Source: Paracoccaceae bacterium (GTDB lineage Bacteria; Pseudomonadota; Alphaproteobacteria; Rhodobacterales; Rhodobacteraceae). From it: a stretch of 61,586 bases of DNA. The position numbers and the translations under genes were made by a program. The DNA lies in NCBI GenBank assembly GCA_029242355.1, contig JAQWUC010000004.1, positions 1 through 61,586 of the forward strand, read 5' to 3'. This document shows, piece after piece, positions 1 to 8,140 of the stretch. The notes below the pieces were generated by a model, which worked only from the letters and a program-made list of their open reading frames with translations, was not told where the DNA came from and did not search any database. Positions within the stretch are counted from its first letter, which is position 1. The number at the start of each line of letters is the position of its first letter.

Positions 1-125
1 AAGCTACTGAGCGTCCAATCGGAAATGGACTTTTTGCAAAGCGAAAAAAAACACTAAAATTTAATGGTTATGGTGATGATGTGGCTGGGTTATACGCAGG
101 TATGGATTTGCAAAAGTATTATTGA
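1..125 (+). CDS. msrP: MsrP (YedY) C-terminal fragment, protein-methionine-sulfoxide reductase catalytic subunit
   Basis: The window opens inside a gene. Reading from base 3 gives about 40 residues ending [21 protein letters not shown] and a TGA at 123-125. This matches my memory of the C-terminus of the periplasmic molybdopterin enzyme MsrP, where FNGY...LY.GMDLKKY is typical. MsrP reduces methionine sulfoxide in periplasmic proteins and takes electrons from the membrane haem protein MsrQ, which follows directly. The adjacency supports the call. Only the tail is visible, so cofactor and catalytic residues cannot be judged. This fragment is not in the ORF track because it has no start in the window. 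Confidence 0.8.
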   Translation, partial: ATERPIGNGLFAKRKKTLKFNGYGDDVAGLYAGMDLQKYY

Positions 126-135
126 GGTTGTTCCC

Positions 136-741
136 ATTAAATATGAAATCAATAGGAATTTATCTAGTATCCCTATATGGGTAATTTATTTGATTGGTTT
201 TATTCCTGCAATAAATCTATTTCATAAGGCCTGGTTTAATCTTCTCGGAGCAGATCCATTAAAAGCTTTAGAGCATGAGCTTGGAGAATATGCTCTAATT
301 TTGTTAATATTCTTGTTATCATTTTACCCAATTAGGAAATTTACTGGTCTTAATTTGTTAAAGTTCAGACGTAGTATAGGTTTACTTTCATTTTGGTATG
401 TTCTGTTTCATTTTTTAACGTATTTAATTTTAGATCAGCAATTAATTTGGGACTTGATAATAAAGGATATTTCAAAAAGGCCATACATAATTGTTGGTTT
501 TTTGAGTTTTCTTATTTTAATTTCATTGGCTTTGACCTCTAATCGTTGGTCGATACGCTACCTGGGTTCCGGCAATTGGAAAAAGCTTCATCTTTTGGTT
601 TACTTGTCGGCACTGCTCGCGGTCTCACATTATTTGATGCTAGTAAAATCTTGGCCAATAAAGCCATTGTTATATTTTCTTTTTATTTTACTTTTAATTA
701 TCTTTAGGTTTGGTTTGATAAAATTCTTACAAAAAAAATAG
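136..741 (+). CDS. msrQ: MsrQ (YedZ) haem-binding membrane subunit
   Basis: This is the membrane partner of MsrP, a ferric-reductase-like six-helix protein that passes quinone/flavin electrons to MsrP. Visible marks are LLGADPLKALEHELG near the N-terminus, a helix with FHFLTY and the paired histidines in WKKLHLLVYL...SHYL, all typical haem-ligand regions. The ORF track starts at ATG 64, but that adds 24 residues read through the msrP coding end. The family normally begins about 10 residues before the PxWxxYLxGxxP helix. An ATT at 136, preceded by GAGG at 124-127 with 8-nt spacing, gives a 201-residue protein of the usual length, so I prefer it as a rare non-ATG start. If that is wrong, the start is 64 or one of the next in-frame ATG/GTG codons. 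Confidence 0.85.
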   Translation: MKYEINRNLSSIPIWVIYLIGFIPAINLFHKAWFNLLGADPLKALEHELGEYALILLIFLLSFYPIRKFTGLNLLKFRRSIGLLSFWYVLFHFLTYLILDQQLIWDLIIKDISKRPYIIVGFLSFLILISLALTSNRWSIRYLGSGNWKKLHLLVYLSALLAVSHYLMLVKSWPIKPLLYFLFILLLIIFRFGLIKFLQKK

Positions 742-843
742 AATAAATCTTGTTATGAATTGGTACGGACATTTCCCTTCACAAGAGATAACATTATTTT
801 ACAATATAGGAAGGTAAAAACTGTACTGGTCAGAGAAAAAAAT

Positions 844-860
844 TAGTTTAAAGTAAACTA
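844..860. promoter_or_regulatory. 17-bp inverted repeat upstream of frmA
   Basis: TAGTTTA-AAG-TAAACTA is a perfect 7-bp inverted repeat with a 3-bp centre, ending 31 bp before the frmA start codon. The position and symmetry fit a repressor or activator site controlling the formaldehyde operon. The cognate regulator is not in the window and AT-rich DNA makes chance palindromes more likely, so this is only a candidate operator. Confidence 0.3.
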
Positions 861-891
861 GAAGATAGTTTGAAATTTAGGAGGTTAAAAA

Positions 892-2004
892 ATGATATCC
901 AAAGCAGCTGTGGCCATTCAAGCTGGAAAACCATTAGAAATTATTGATGTGAAACTGGGCGGTCCTCAGAATGGAGAAGTTTTAATTGAGATAATGGCTA
1001 CAGGAATATGTCATACCGATGAATTCACACTCTCTGGTGCAGATCCGGAAGGAATTTTTCCATCTATACTTGGGCATGAAGGAGCAGGAATTGTCAGGGA
1101 AATTGGTTCCGGAGTTACTTCCTTAAAAGTAGGTGATCATGTTATTCCGTTATATACACCTGAATGCCGTCAGTGTGATTATTGCTTGCATCCGAAGACT
1201 AATTTATGCCAATCCATCAGAGAAACGCAGGGACAAGGACTCATGCCTGATGGAACAAGTCGATTCAAAACATTGGATGGAGACCCAATTTTTCATTATA
1301 TGGGAACTTCTACATTTTCAAATTTTACTGTGATGCCTGAGATTGCAGCAGCTAAGATCAGGTCAGATGCTCCATTTGATAAGGTATGTTATATCGGATG
1401 TGGCGTAACAACTGGAATCGGTGCAGTGATTAATACTGCCAAGGTTGAACAAGGTTCCCGAGCAATAGTATTCGGCTTAGGAGGAATTGGTTTGAATGTT
1501 ATTCAAGGACTTCGACTTGCGGGCGCAGATCAAATTGTTGGAGTTGATCTTAATCCGGACAAAATACCAATGGCTAAACATTTTGGAATGACTGATTTTG
1601 TTAACCCTTCAGAGGTTGATGGTGATTTGGTGCCATATTTGGTTAATCTTACAAAGGGTGGAGCTGATTATACTTTTGATGCAACAGGAAATGTTAAAGC
1701 AATGCGTGATGCGCTTGAATCTGCTCATAAGGGTTGGGGCGAGAGCATCATAATAGGCGTTGCTCCTGCAGGTGCAGAGATTTCGACGCGACCATTTCAG
1801 TTAGTAACAGGGCGCAGTTGGCGTGGAACGGCTTTTGGTGGTGCGCGTGGTCGAACAGATGTACCAAAGATAGTAGATTGGTATATGGATGGGAAAATTG
1901 AGATTGATCCAATGATAACGCATAAGTTATCACTTAATGATATAAATAAAGGTTTTGACTTAATGCATGCTGGTAAAAGTATAAGGGCAGTTGTAGAATA
2001 TTGA
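892..2004 (+). CDS. frmA: S-(hydroxymethyl)glutathione dehydrogenase / class III alcohol dehydrogenase
   Basis: This enzyme oxidises the spontaneous formaldehyde-glutathione adduct to S-formylglutathione with NAD+. At 370 residues it has the normal class III ADH length. The catalytic zinc site includes C40 (GICHTDE) and the GHEGAG motif near 61. The structural-zinc loop ECRQCDYC...C has cysteines near 92, 95, 98 and 106. A Rossmann FGLGGIG lies near 195. The start is supported by a strong AGGAGG at 881-886. It leads an operon: the next gene begins 9 bp after its stop and fghA follows that, which ties it to formaldehyde detoxification or C1 oxidation. Confidence 0.96.
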   Translation: MISKAAVAIQAGKPLEIIDVKLGGPQNGEVLIEIMATGICHTDEFTLSGADPEGIFPSILGHEGAGIVREIGSGVTSLKVGDHVIPLYTPECRQCDYCLHPKTNLCQSIRETQGQGLMPDGTSRFKTLDGDPIFHYMGTSTFSNFTVMPEIAAAKIRSDAPFDKVCYIGCGVTTGIGAVINTAKVEQGSRAIVFGLGGIGLNVIQGLRLAGADQIVGVDLNPDKIPMAKHFGMTDFVNPSEVDGDLVPYLVNLTKGGADYTFDATGNVKAMRDALESAHKGWGESIIIGVAPAGAEISTRPFQLVTGRSWRGTAFGGARGRTDVPKIVDWYMDGKIEIDPMITHKLSLNDINKGFDLMHAGKSIRAVVEY

Positions 2005-2013
2005 GGTAGTGAA

Positions 2014-2898
2014 ATGAATTCACGCAAACGGAATTTAGATCCCGAAGTTATAGATTTCTTCGATGAAGAGACTAATGCTGCGAGTTACATAGTAAAAGAT
2101 CCGTCATCTAAAAAATGTGCAATCATTGATTCGGTCTTGGATTTTGACGTTATTTCAGGGTCTATTAAAACAGAATTTGCAGACAAATTAATAGAAAAAG
2201 TGACTGAATTAGGCCTTGAAGTAGATTGGGTTATAGAAACGCACGTTCATGCTGACCATCTTTCAGCAGCACCCTACATTGCAAAAAAGTTTGGATCAAA
2301 GATTGCGATTGGGTCTAATATAAATATTGTACAAGAACTGTTTGGTAAAATTTTCAATGCAGGAACGGAATTTCAAATGGATGGAAGCCAATTTGATGTT
2401 CTTTTTGAGGAGGGAGATACTTTTGAAATTGGTAATATGACGTCGGAGGTTATGTATACTCCCGGTCATACTCCCGCCTGTGTAACATATGTTATTGGAA
2501 ATGCCGCATTTATTGGTGACACCCTCTTTATGCCAGATTTTGGTACAGCTCGTGCCGACTTTCCAGGGGGATCGGCAACAGATCTCTATAATTCTATTCA
2601 AAAAATATTAACATTACCTGAAAATACACGACTGTTTCTATGTCATGATTATATGGCTCCGGGTAGAGATAAATTTTGTTGGGAAACTACAGTATCTGAG
2701 CAGAGATTAAATAATGTGCATGTTGGTGGCGGAAAAAGTGAAAAAGAATTCGTTAAGTTTAGAACAGAAAGAGACAAAAAGCTTGGAATGCCTAAGTTAA
2801 TAATACCTTCTATTCAAGTGAATATGCGAGCTGGTCAACTTCCACCTAAAGAGGATGATGGAGAGCACTATTTGAAAATTCCAATAAACAGGATCTAA
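2014..2898 (+). CDS. MBL-fold hydrolase, persulfide dioxygenase / Blh-like
   Basis: A 294-residue metallo-beta-lactamase-fold protein. The metal motif THVHADHL lies at about 76-83, with PGHTPACV and GDTLFMPDFG further on supplying the remaining ligands. The sequence resembles ETHE1/Blh-type persulfide dioxygenases, which oxidise glutathione persulfide to sulfite and glutathione, rather than classical glyoxalase II. The C-terminal stretch CWETTVSEQRLNNVHV is a feature I associate with that subgroup. It lies 9 bp after frmA and 1 bp before fghA, so it is almost certainly co-transcribed with the formaldehyde pathway. The true substrate could instead be another glutathione adduct. Family call is strong, substrate uncertain. 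Confidence 0.8.
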   Translation: MNSRKRNLDPEVIDFFDEETNAASYIVKDPSSKKCAIIDSVLDFDVISGSIKTEFADKLIEKVTELGLEVDWVIETHVHADHLSAAPYIAKKFGSKIAIGSNINIVQELFGKIFNAGTEFQMDGSQFDVLFEEGDTFEIGNMTSEVMYTPGHTPACVTYVIGNAAFIGDTLFMPDFGTARADFPGGSATDLYNSIQKILTLPENTRLFLCHDYMAPGRDKFCWETTVSEQRLNNVHVGGGKSEKEFVKFRTERDKKLGMPKLIIPSIQVNMRAGQLPPKEDDGEHYLKIPINRI

Positions 2899-2899
2899 A

Positions 2900-3736
2900 A
2901 TGGAATTAAAATTAATTTCAGAAAATAAAACGTTTAACGGCAGCCAAAAGGTGTATAGTCATTATTCAGAAGTTTGTAAATGTGACATGACTTTTGGACT
3001 TTTTCTTCCAGAAGCCAGTGAGAACTATAAGGTTCCAATATTATGGTTTTTATCCGGACTTACTTGTACGCATGAGAACGCGATGACAAAATCTGGAGCA
3101 CAACAATGGGCGTCTGAAATGAATATTGCGTTAGTGTTTCCAGACACGTCCCCTCGAGGTAAATCTGTTCCAAACCATGTGGATTTTGATTTGGGCCAGG
3201 GAGCCGGTTTTTATCTGGACGCCACTGAAGATCCATGGAACAAAAATTTCAACATGGAAACTTATATCATAGGTGAGTTAAATGATTTGTTATTTAAAAA
3301 ATTTAATCTGAATAAGTTAAAACAGGGTATTACGGGTCATTCAATGGGTGGGTTAGGAGCCTTGAATTTGGCATTAAAAAACCCACAAATATTTAAATCA
3401 GCCTCAGCTTTTTCACCAATTACAAACCCAACTCAAAGTGAGTGGGGTCAAAAGCAATTTTCATCCTATTTAGGAACGAATCAAAAGATTTGGACTGACT
3501 ATGATCCGTCATTATTATTGAAAAAACTTGGATTTAATACACAGATATTGGTTGACCAAGGTAAGGCTGATAACTTTATTGAATTACTAATGCCAAAAAG
3601 TTTATCAGATCAAATGGAAGGAAATATCAATTTGGGTAAATTTAGATATCACGATGGGTACGATCACAGTTATTTTTTTGTATCAACTTTTATTAAGGAA
3701 CATATAATTCACCATACTAATATTTTGTCTGCTTAG
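2900..3736 (+). CDS. fghA: S-formylglutathione hydrolase
   Basis: A serine esterase of the esterase D family that hydrolyses S-formylglutathione to formate and glutathione, completing the pathway begun by FrmA. The nucleophile motif GHSMGG places Ser at about 148. The catalytic His is in HDGYDHSYFF near 257, and the oxyanion region WFLSGLTCTHEN near 49-60 is typical of the family. Length (278 aa) is normal. The gene begins 1 bp after the metallo-hydrolase stop, consistent with translational coupling, and ends 7 bp from a convergent rhodanese gene. Confidence 0.95.
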   Translation: MELKLISENKTFNGSQKVYSHYSEVCKCDMTFGLFLPEASENYKVPILWFLSGLTCTHENAMTKSGAQQWASEMNIALVFPDTSPRGKSVPNHVDFDLGQGAGFYLDATEDPWNKNFNMETYIIGELNDLLFKKFNLNKLKQGITGHSMGGLGALNLALKNPQIFKSASAFSPITNPTQSEWGQKQFSSYLGTNQKIWTDYDPSLLLKKLGFNTQILVDQGKADNFIELLMPKSLSDQMEGNINLGKFRYHDGYDHSYFFVSTFIKEHIIHHTNILSA

Positions 3737-3743
3737 TAAGTTA

Positions 3744-4157
3744 TTAGTCGGATAGCTTTTCTATTTTGCCGCCTGATTTTTCCCAGTTAGTGAATCCACC
3801 CTCAATGTGGCTAACGTTTGAAAGTCCCATGTCTTTTGCGGTTTTTGTTGCAAGCGCTGATCGCCATGCGCTTGCGCAGTAAAAGACAAAATACTTATTT
3901 TGCGCGAATATTTCTTTATGGTATGGACTTTCAGGGTCGATCCAAAACTCTAACATTCCTCTTGGGCATGAAAACGAACCTGGGATTTTTCCACTTCGTT
4001 GAATTTCACGAAAATCTCTAAGGTCAATAAATTCGTAATGGTTATTATTATGGAGTTTTATGGCCTCATCAATTGAAATTGTTGTGATTTCGCTGTTGGC
4101 TTCTTTTAATAACTTTTTGTATCCTTTAGTAATAACTGATCCCATGCTTCCTTCCAC
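3744..4157 (-). CDS. Rhodanese-like sulfurtransferase
   Basis: A single rhodanese domain of about 137 residues. The active-site loop has Cys at about 94 in FYCASAWRSALATKTAKDMG, followed by the family GGFTNWEKSGG near the C-terminus and an N-terminal EFIDLRDFREI segment. Such proteins carry persulfide sulfur on the active cysteine. The start is probably the ATG at 4157 or the internal Met at 4145; both keep the whole domain. A persulfide-dioxygenase-like gene sits less than 1 kb away on the other strand, which hints at shared sulfane-sulfur chemistry but does not prove it. It shares the strand with the CBS gene, 8 bp apart. Confidence 0.88.
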   Translation of the reverse strand: MEGSMGSVITKGYKKLLKEANSEITTISIDEAIKLHNNNHYEFIDLRDFREIQRSGKIPGSFSCPRGMLEFWIDPESPYHKEIFAQNKYFVFYCASAWRSALATKTAKDMGLSNVSHIEGGFTNWEKSGGKIEKLSD

Positions 4158-4165
4158 TTAAAGTT

Positions 4166-4618
4166 TTATATGCTTTGTCGTCTAACGTTTCCTGTCACTG
4201 ATCCCTTGAGTGCGTCATTCTCATATTCTACCTCATTAAGGTGCGCTAAAACTAAGTCACTAATTGAAATAAATTCAACAATAATGTCATTTTCTGTAAC
4301 AGGCATATGCCTAAAACGACCTTCATTCATTCGCTCAATAACACTTTTTAAAGTATCAAAGCGACCACAACAGCTTACAGCCGTTGTCATTACGTCTTCT
4401 ACTAATGAGTTTAATCCAGAACTGCCTTTTGCCGAAATCTCTTTAATAATGTCTCTTTCAGATAGAATACCGAGTATTGTTCCGTTTTCATTCGTTACCG
4501 GCAAAGCACCAATTTTGTTCTTAGCCAAAAGTTTTGAAGACTCAGAGAGCGACGCACTTGGCAATACTCTTACTATCTGTCTTTTTTTCATTTTTGAAAT
4601 TATGTGATCAATTACCAT
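4166..4618 (-). CDS. Tandem CBS-domain protein
   Basis: A 150-residue protein made of two CBS motifs and no other domain. The first spans about residues 13-60 (LLAKNKIGALPVTNENGTILGILSERDII) and the second about 75-130 (MNEGRFRHMPVTENDIIVEFISISDLV). CBS pairs bind adenosyl nucleotides and usually act as energy or ionic-strength sensors. Stand-alone proteins of this type are common in Alphaproteobacteria and are often annotated as inosine-monophosphate-dehydrogenase-related, although the catalytic barrel is absent. It probably shares a transcript with the downstream rhodanese gene. No partner enzyme can be named. Confidence 0.88.
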   Translation of the reverse strand: MVIDHIISKMKKRQIVRVLPSASLSESSKLLAKNKIGALPVTNENGTILGILSERDIIKEISAKGSSGLNSLVEDVMTTAVSCCGRFDTLKSVIERMNEGRFRHMPVTENDIIVEFISISDLVLAHLNEVEYENDALKGSVTGNVRRQSI

Positions 4619-4705
4619 TAAAGGTCCCCATGGTTAATCATTAATTACATGTCTTTTATTCTATTTTTGTAGATATGCAACCCGACTAACTGTTAAATAT
4701 TTTAA

Positions 4706-5098
4706 TTATACGGAATTATTTTTTTCTGGGCCTTTTCCACTGAATAATGATGCTATTGATGGCTGACGAATTATCAAGCAAGAAATCGCCAAGAGGAGTA
4801 CCGCCGCAGATTCATAAATGAGATTTTGAGGATCGGATCCTTTTCCTTGCAATATGATCATTCTACTGAGTGCAGTTATTGCAATAAACAGTGGTAACGT
4901 TATTGGTATTCTATTGCTTTTATAAAAGACACCGACCATACCTAAAACTTCAGTGTATATGAATAATAAGAGTAAGTCCGCTAATTGGACTCTTCGGGTT
5001 TCTATTAAAGTTAGGATTTCTTGAAAAGTAGCAAAGATAGTAGCGATTGCTATTATTGCCAAGAGAACCTTTTCGATTATTTTAATAATATTGTCCAT
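4706..5098 (-). CDS. Phosphate-starvation-inducible PsiE-like membrane protein
   Basis: A 130-residue integral membrane protein with about four hydrophobic helices: IEKVLLAIIAIATIFATF, LLLLFIYTEVLGMVGVFY, LPLFIAITALSRMIIL and SAAVLLLAISCLII. The TEVLGM segment in helix 2 and the overall pattern match the PsiE family (phosphate-starvation-inducible E), whose molecular role is unknown. The C-terminal tail is polar. It is on the same strand as the CBS and rhodanese genes but separated by about 90 bp, so co-transcription is possible rather than certain. Confidence 0.75.
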   Translation of the reverse strand: MDNIIKIIEKVLLAIIAIATIFATFQEILTLIETRRVQLADLLLLFIYTEVLGMVGVFYKSNRIPITLPLFIAITALSRMIILQGKGSDPQNLIYESAAVLLLAISCLIIRQPSIASLFSGKGPEKNNSV

Positions 5099-5426
5099 AA
5101 GCCACCCTGAAAATCAATTGAAATATATGACTAAGAGTTAGGTCAAATCGTGCCCTCGTCAATAGAGCATGTATTTATTAGAAACAAGCGTTAGCTTGTA
5201 ATAATTTTAGAAAAGAACGATATCAATTATGATATTGTATTTAATGTAAATTATTAGACGGGTAAAAGCATATTTTCTTTTGAAATGGCCGGCAAAAAAT
5301 TTAACAACTATGGTAAACGGATCTCTTCCCTTGTTTATTTATTTCGATTCTATTAATTAACTTTTACTTTGTAAAATATTGATATAAAACGCCGTGATGG
5401 ATAAATATAATTTATGAGTAGGATCT
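5099..5426. other. Intergenic region between divergent psiE-like and TRAP genes
   Basis: This 328-bp AT-rich gap should hold the divergent promoters. I see two small inverted repeats: ACAAGC-GTTA-GCTTGT at 5184-5199 and ATATCA-ATTA-TGATAT at 5220-5235. A 23-codon open frame (MAGKKFNNYG...) runs 5285-5356 but lacks a ribosome binding site and matches nothing I know. Nothing here can be assigned with confidence. Confidence 0.4.
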
Positions 5427-6473
5427 ATGCTAAAGTTAGAAAATAAATTTTTAGCTTTTATTATTGCTGCTGTGACCAGTTTTTATTCCACTGGAATTGC
5501 AGCCCAATCTAAAGTGACGATTGCCTTTCAGATTCCATTAGAACATCATCTAGCTCAAAACATTCTTTTTTTTAAAGAAGAACTGGAAACCATGTCTAAC
5601 GCCACTATTTCAGTGCAAATCAATGATTATGAATCGTATTTAAAAGATCGTAAGGATTTGAAAAAGCTGGATTCTGAACAACAATATTTTATGGCAAAAG
5701 ACATGTTAGAAGCGATACAATCCAGAAAAATTGATATCGGATTGATATCATTAGCTCGTGTTTCTAAACTAATTCCTTTAGCGGATATATTTAATCAACC
5801 TTTTCTGATAGATAATGAAACGAAATTATCGGATATGGTGAGTAAAGATTCTTTTGTTAGACGCTCAATAGAAGGGTCCCTCCAAGAATTAGGACTCAAA
5901 ACCTTGTGGTGGCAACCCTACGGTAGTGTGATTTTCGTATCAAAAGGCTCGTCTATAAAAACTCCTGAACAGATGAAAGATAAAAAAGTACGAGTTTTTG
6001 GGAAGACTCTTGGAAACCTGGTTTTAGCTGCTGGAGGGACGCCATTAGCCATCCCTAATTCTCTTCAATATTTTGCTTATAAGCACCAAAAGGTTGATAT
6101 CGGTATGACTACCATAGCAGATGTTCGGAAAAAGAAAATCTGGGAAGTAATGGATACCATTTCACTTACAAACAATGCCAATATGCAATTTTTATTAGTT
6201 ACTAATAACAGATGGTGGAATTCGTTAACGACGAATACGCGGCGTTTGATTTCTCAAGCGGCTTCTTCAGCTGAAGAAAAATCGGTGAAAATGCTCAAAA
6301 GTATCGAAGTAGCTTCATTTAATGAGGCTATTCAAAATGGTATGAGAATAGTTGTTCTTTCTAATGACGATCGAGATTATTGGAGAGAAAAATCGGGCCC
6401 GATTTATGAGAACTTTTTGGAGAATACAGGCTCTAATGGCCAGGTAGCTTTTGACGCGACAAGCACCGATTAG
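5427..6473 (+). CDS. TRAP transporter periplasmic solute-binding protein (DctP family), orphan
   Basis: A 348-residue DctP-type binding protein. The first 26 residues form a signal peptide ending STGIAA before QSK. Family marks include VTIAFQIPLEHHLAQN at the mature N-terminus, the central GLKTLWWQPYGSVIFVSKG and MKDKKVRVFGKTLGNLVLAAGGTP strands around the substrate arginine, and TTNTRRLISQAA in the long C-terminal helix. TRAP binding proteins deliver organic acids to a DctQM membrane pair, but no DctQ or DctM gene is nearby. It therefore either works with components elsewhere or acts as a stand-alone ligand binder. The ligand cannot be inferred. Confidence 0.88.
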   Translation: MLKLENKFLAFIIAAVTSFYSTGIAAQSKVTIAFQIPLEHHLAQNILFFKEELETMSNATISVQINDYESYLKDRKDLKKLDSEQQYFMAKDMLEAIQSRKIDIGLISLARVSKLIPLADIFNQPFLIDNETKLSDMVSKDSFVRRSIEGSLQELGLKTLWWQPYGSVIFVSKGSSIKTPEQMKDKKVRVFGKTLGNLVLAAGGTPLAIPNSLQYFAYKHQKVDIGMTTIADVRKKKIWEVMDTISLTNNANMQFLLVTNNRWWNSLTTNTRRLISQAASSAEEKSVKMLKSIEVASFNEAIQNGMRIVVLSNDDRDYWREKSGPIYENFLENTGSNGQVAFDATSTD

Positions 6474-6493
6474 AACTTTCGGCTTGGCATTGT

Positions 6494-8140
6494 CTATTTT
6501 TTTAAAATATTGTTTAGGAATATTACTGGTATTAAGCCAAATAATATGATTATGAGCGCTGGTAAGGCGGCTTTTGCCATAAGTTCGTCGTGAGCAAATT
6601 GGTAAGTGTGGGTTGCTAAAGTTTCAAAATTAAATGGCCTAAGAAGCAACGTCATCGGCAATTCTTTCGTAATATCTACAAAGGCTAAGAGCCCTCCAGC
6701 AATTATTGATTTTTTAATGAGTGGAATTGAAACATGAGTGATTGTGTTAGAAAATGAGGTGCTCAATGTTCGGCTTGCCCAGTTGAGGTTAGCAGAAATT
6801 TTACTTAAGCCAGATAGATTTGCACTATAACCAACGGCTAAGAATCTAACTAAATACGCAAAGAGTAAAACTGAAAGTGTTCCACTAACAAAAATTGGTT
6901 TAGTAGAGAGGTATGAAAAGAAGTAATTATTATTCAAAGACCTATCCACAACTCCTGCCATTATCAAAACACCAATTGCTAACATTGTTCCAGGAAATGC
7001 ATATCCCATAGTTGAAAGGTTGACAAAACTTTGTAATTTTTTGTTACCCTTGGCAGCAGTGGTGCATGCAAGAAAAGTTGCTATTGAGACTATTATAATG
7101 GATCCAAGTGATGCCACTAACATCGTATTTAGTAAAATTGGAATAATAGTGGTCAAATCTTTAAAATTAAAAAATTGGTTAATATTTGATATAAGGATTG
7201 AGATTGGAATAAAAAAACCGCATAATACGGGGATCGAGCATAATAGTATTAGTCCTAACCTTTTAGCCATAGAAATCTCTTTGGTATAAAGTCGACTTTG
7301 ATGCCTGCTAGTATCATGAAACCGTTTTTCTGACCGGGATCGAGTTTCAACCAATAGCAAAAGAATTATAAATAAAAACGTAAAGATGGCGATTTGGGAG
7401 GCAGCAGTAATATTATTCATTCCAATCCATACATTAAAAATTCCAAGAGTTAAGGTCTCTAGAGAGAAATATTCTACAGTTCCAAAATCAGATACAACCT
7501 CCATACATACAAGTGCGGAACTAGCTGCTATGGCGGGTCTTGCTATAGGTAAACTTACATTCCAGAACTTACTTCGTCCATAAATACTGCTAACTTCTAA
7601 CAAACTTGTTGGAGTTAGTGAGAAGGCTGTTCTAACCAAGAGGTAAATATATGGATAAAGAACGGAGGCTAAAACAAAAATTGCACCTGCAACAGACCTT
7701 ATTTCTGGAAAATAGTACTCGCTAGCATTTGACCAACCCATAACGTTTCTGAGTATACCTTGAATGGGTCCAGCATATTCAAAGAAATCTGTGTAAGCAT
7801 AGGCTACTAGATAACCAGGGCAGGCGGCTGGAAGTATTAATATTAAATCAACATATTTTTTTAGAGGAAAGTCATAGTTGGTAACAATCCAGGCGGTTGT
7901 AATGCCAAAGAGTAAAGCTAAGGCTAAAACGCCAACCATCAATGTGAGGGTCGTGGTAACATATTTGAACATTACATGTTCAACTAGATGTTTCCACAAT
8001 CCTTGGCTATCACCAAAACTTAAGACGATAAGTGAAGCAATTGGCCAAAGTAATAATAATGAAATAATTACGGTGGTTAGGTTCCAAACATTGGTTCTAA
8101 AATAGTTTAATACCACAATTTTACCAACCCACCACATCAA
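6494..8140 (-). CDS. Iron(III) ABC transporter permease, fused two-half type
   Basis: A 548-residue membrane protein with about 12 transmembrane segments arranged as two homologous permease halves, as in FbpB/SfuB/FutB. The ABC-coupling EAA-like loops are visible as LLEVSSIYGRSKFWNVSLPIARPAI (about 180-205) and SANLNWASRTLSTSFSNTITHVSIPLIKKS (second half). It moves Fe3+ delivered by the binding protein encoded just upstream, whose stop codon overlaps this gene's start by 20 bp. The partner ATPase (FbpC type) is not in the window. The exact start is uncertain because several Met/Val codons occur at the N-terminus. Confidence 0.9.
   Translation of the reverse strand: MMWWVGKIVVLNYFRTNVWNLTTVIISLLLLWPIASLIVLSFGDSQGLWKHLVEHVMFKYVTTTLTLMVGVLALALLFGITTAWIVTNYDFPLKKYVDLILILPAACPGYLVAYAYTDFFEYAGPIQGILRNVMGWSNASEYYFPEIRSVAGAIFVLASVLYPYIYLLVRTAFSLTPTSLLEVSSIYGRSKFWNVSLPIARPAIAASSALVCMEVVSDFGTVEYFSLETLTLGIFNVWIGMNNITAASQIAIFTFLFIILLLLVETRSRSEKRFHDTSRHQSRLYTKEISMAKRLGLILLCSIPVLCGFFIPISILISNINQFFNFKDLTTIIPILLNTMLVASLGSIIIVSIATFLACTTAAKGNKKLQSFVNLSTMGYAFPGTMLAIGVLIMAGVVDRSLNNNYFFSYLSTKPIFVSGTLSVLLFAYLVRFLAVGYSANLSGLSKISANLNWASRTLSTSFSNTITHVSIPLIKKSIIAGGLLAFVDITKELPMTLLLRPFNFETLATHTYQFAHDELMAKAALPALIIILFGLIPVIFLNNILKK

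Noticed and set aside
4170-4607. 145-aa plus-strand ORF
   Set aside because: It is antisense to the tandem CBS-domain gene and shows no motif; a shadow frame.
5285-5356. 23-codon frame MAGKKFNNYG...
   Set aside because: No Shine-Dalgarno sequence and very short; mentioned only as part of the intergenic description.
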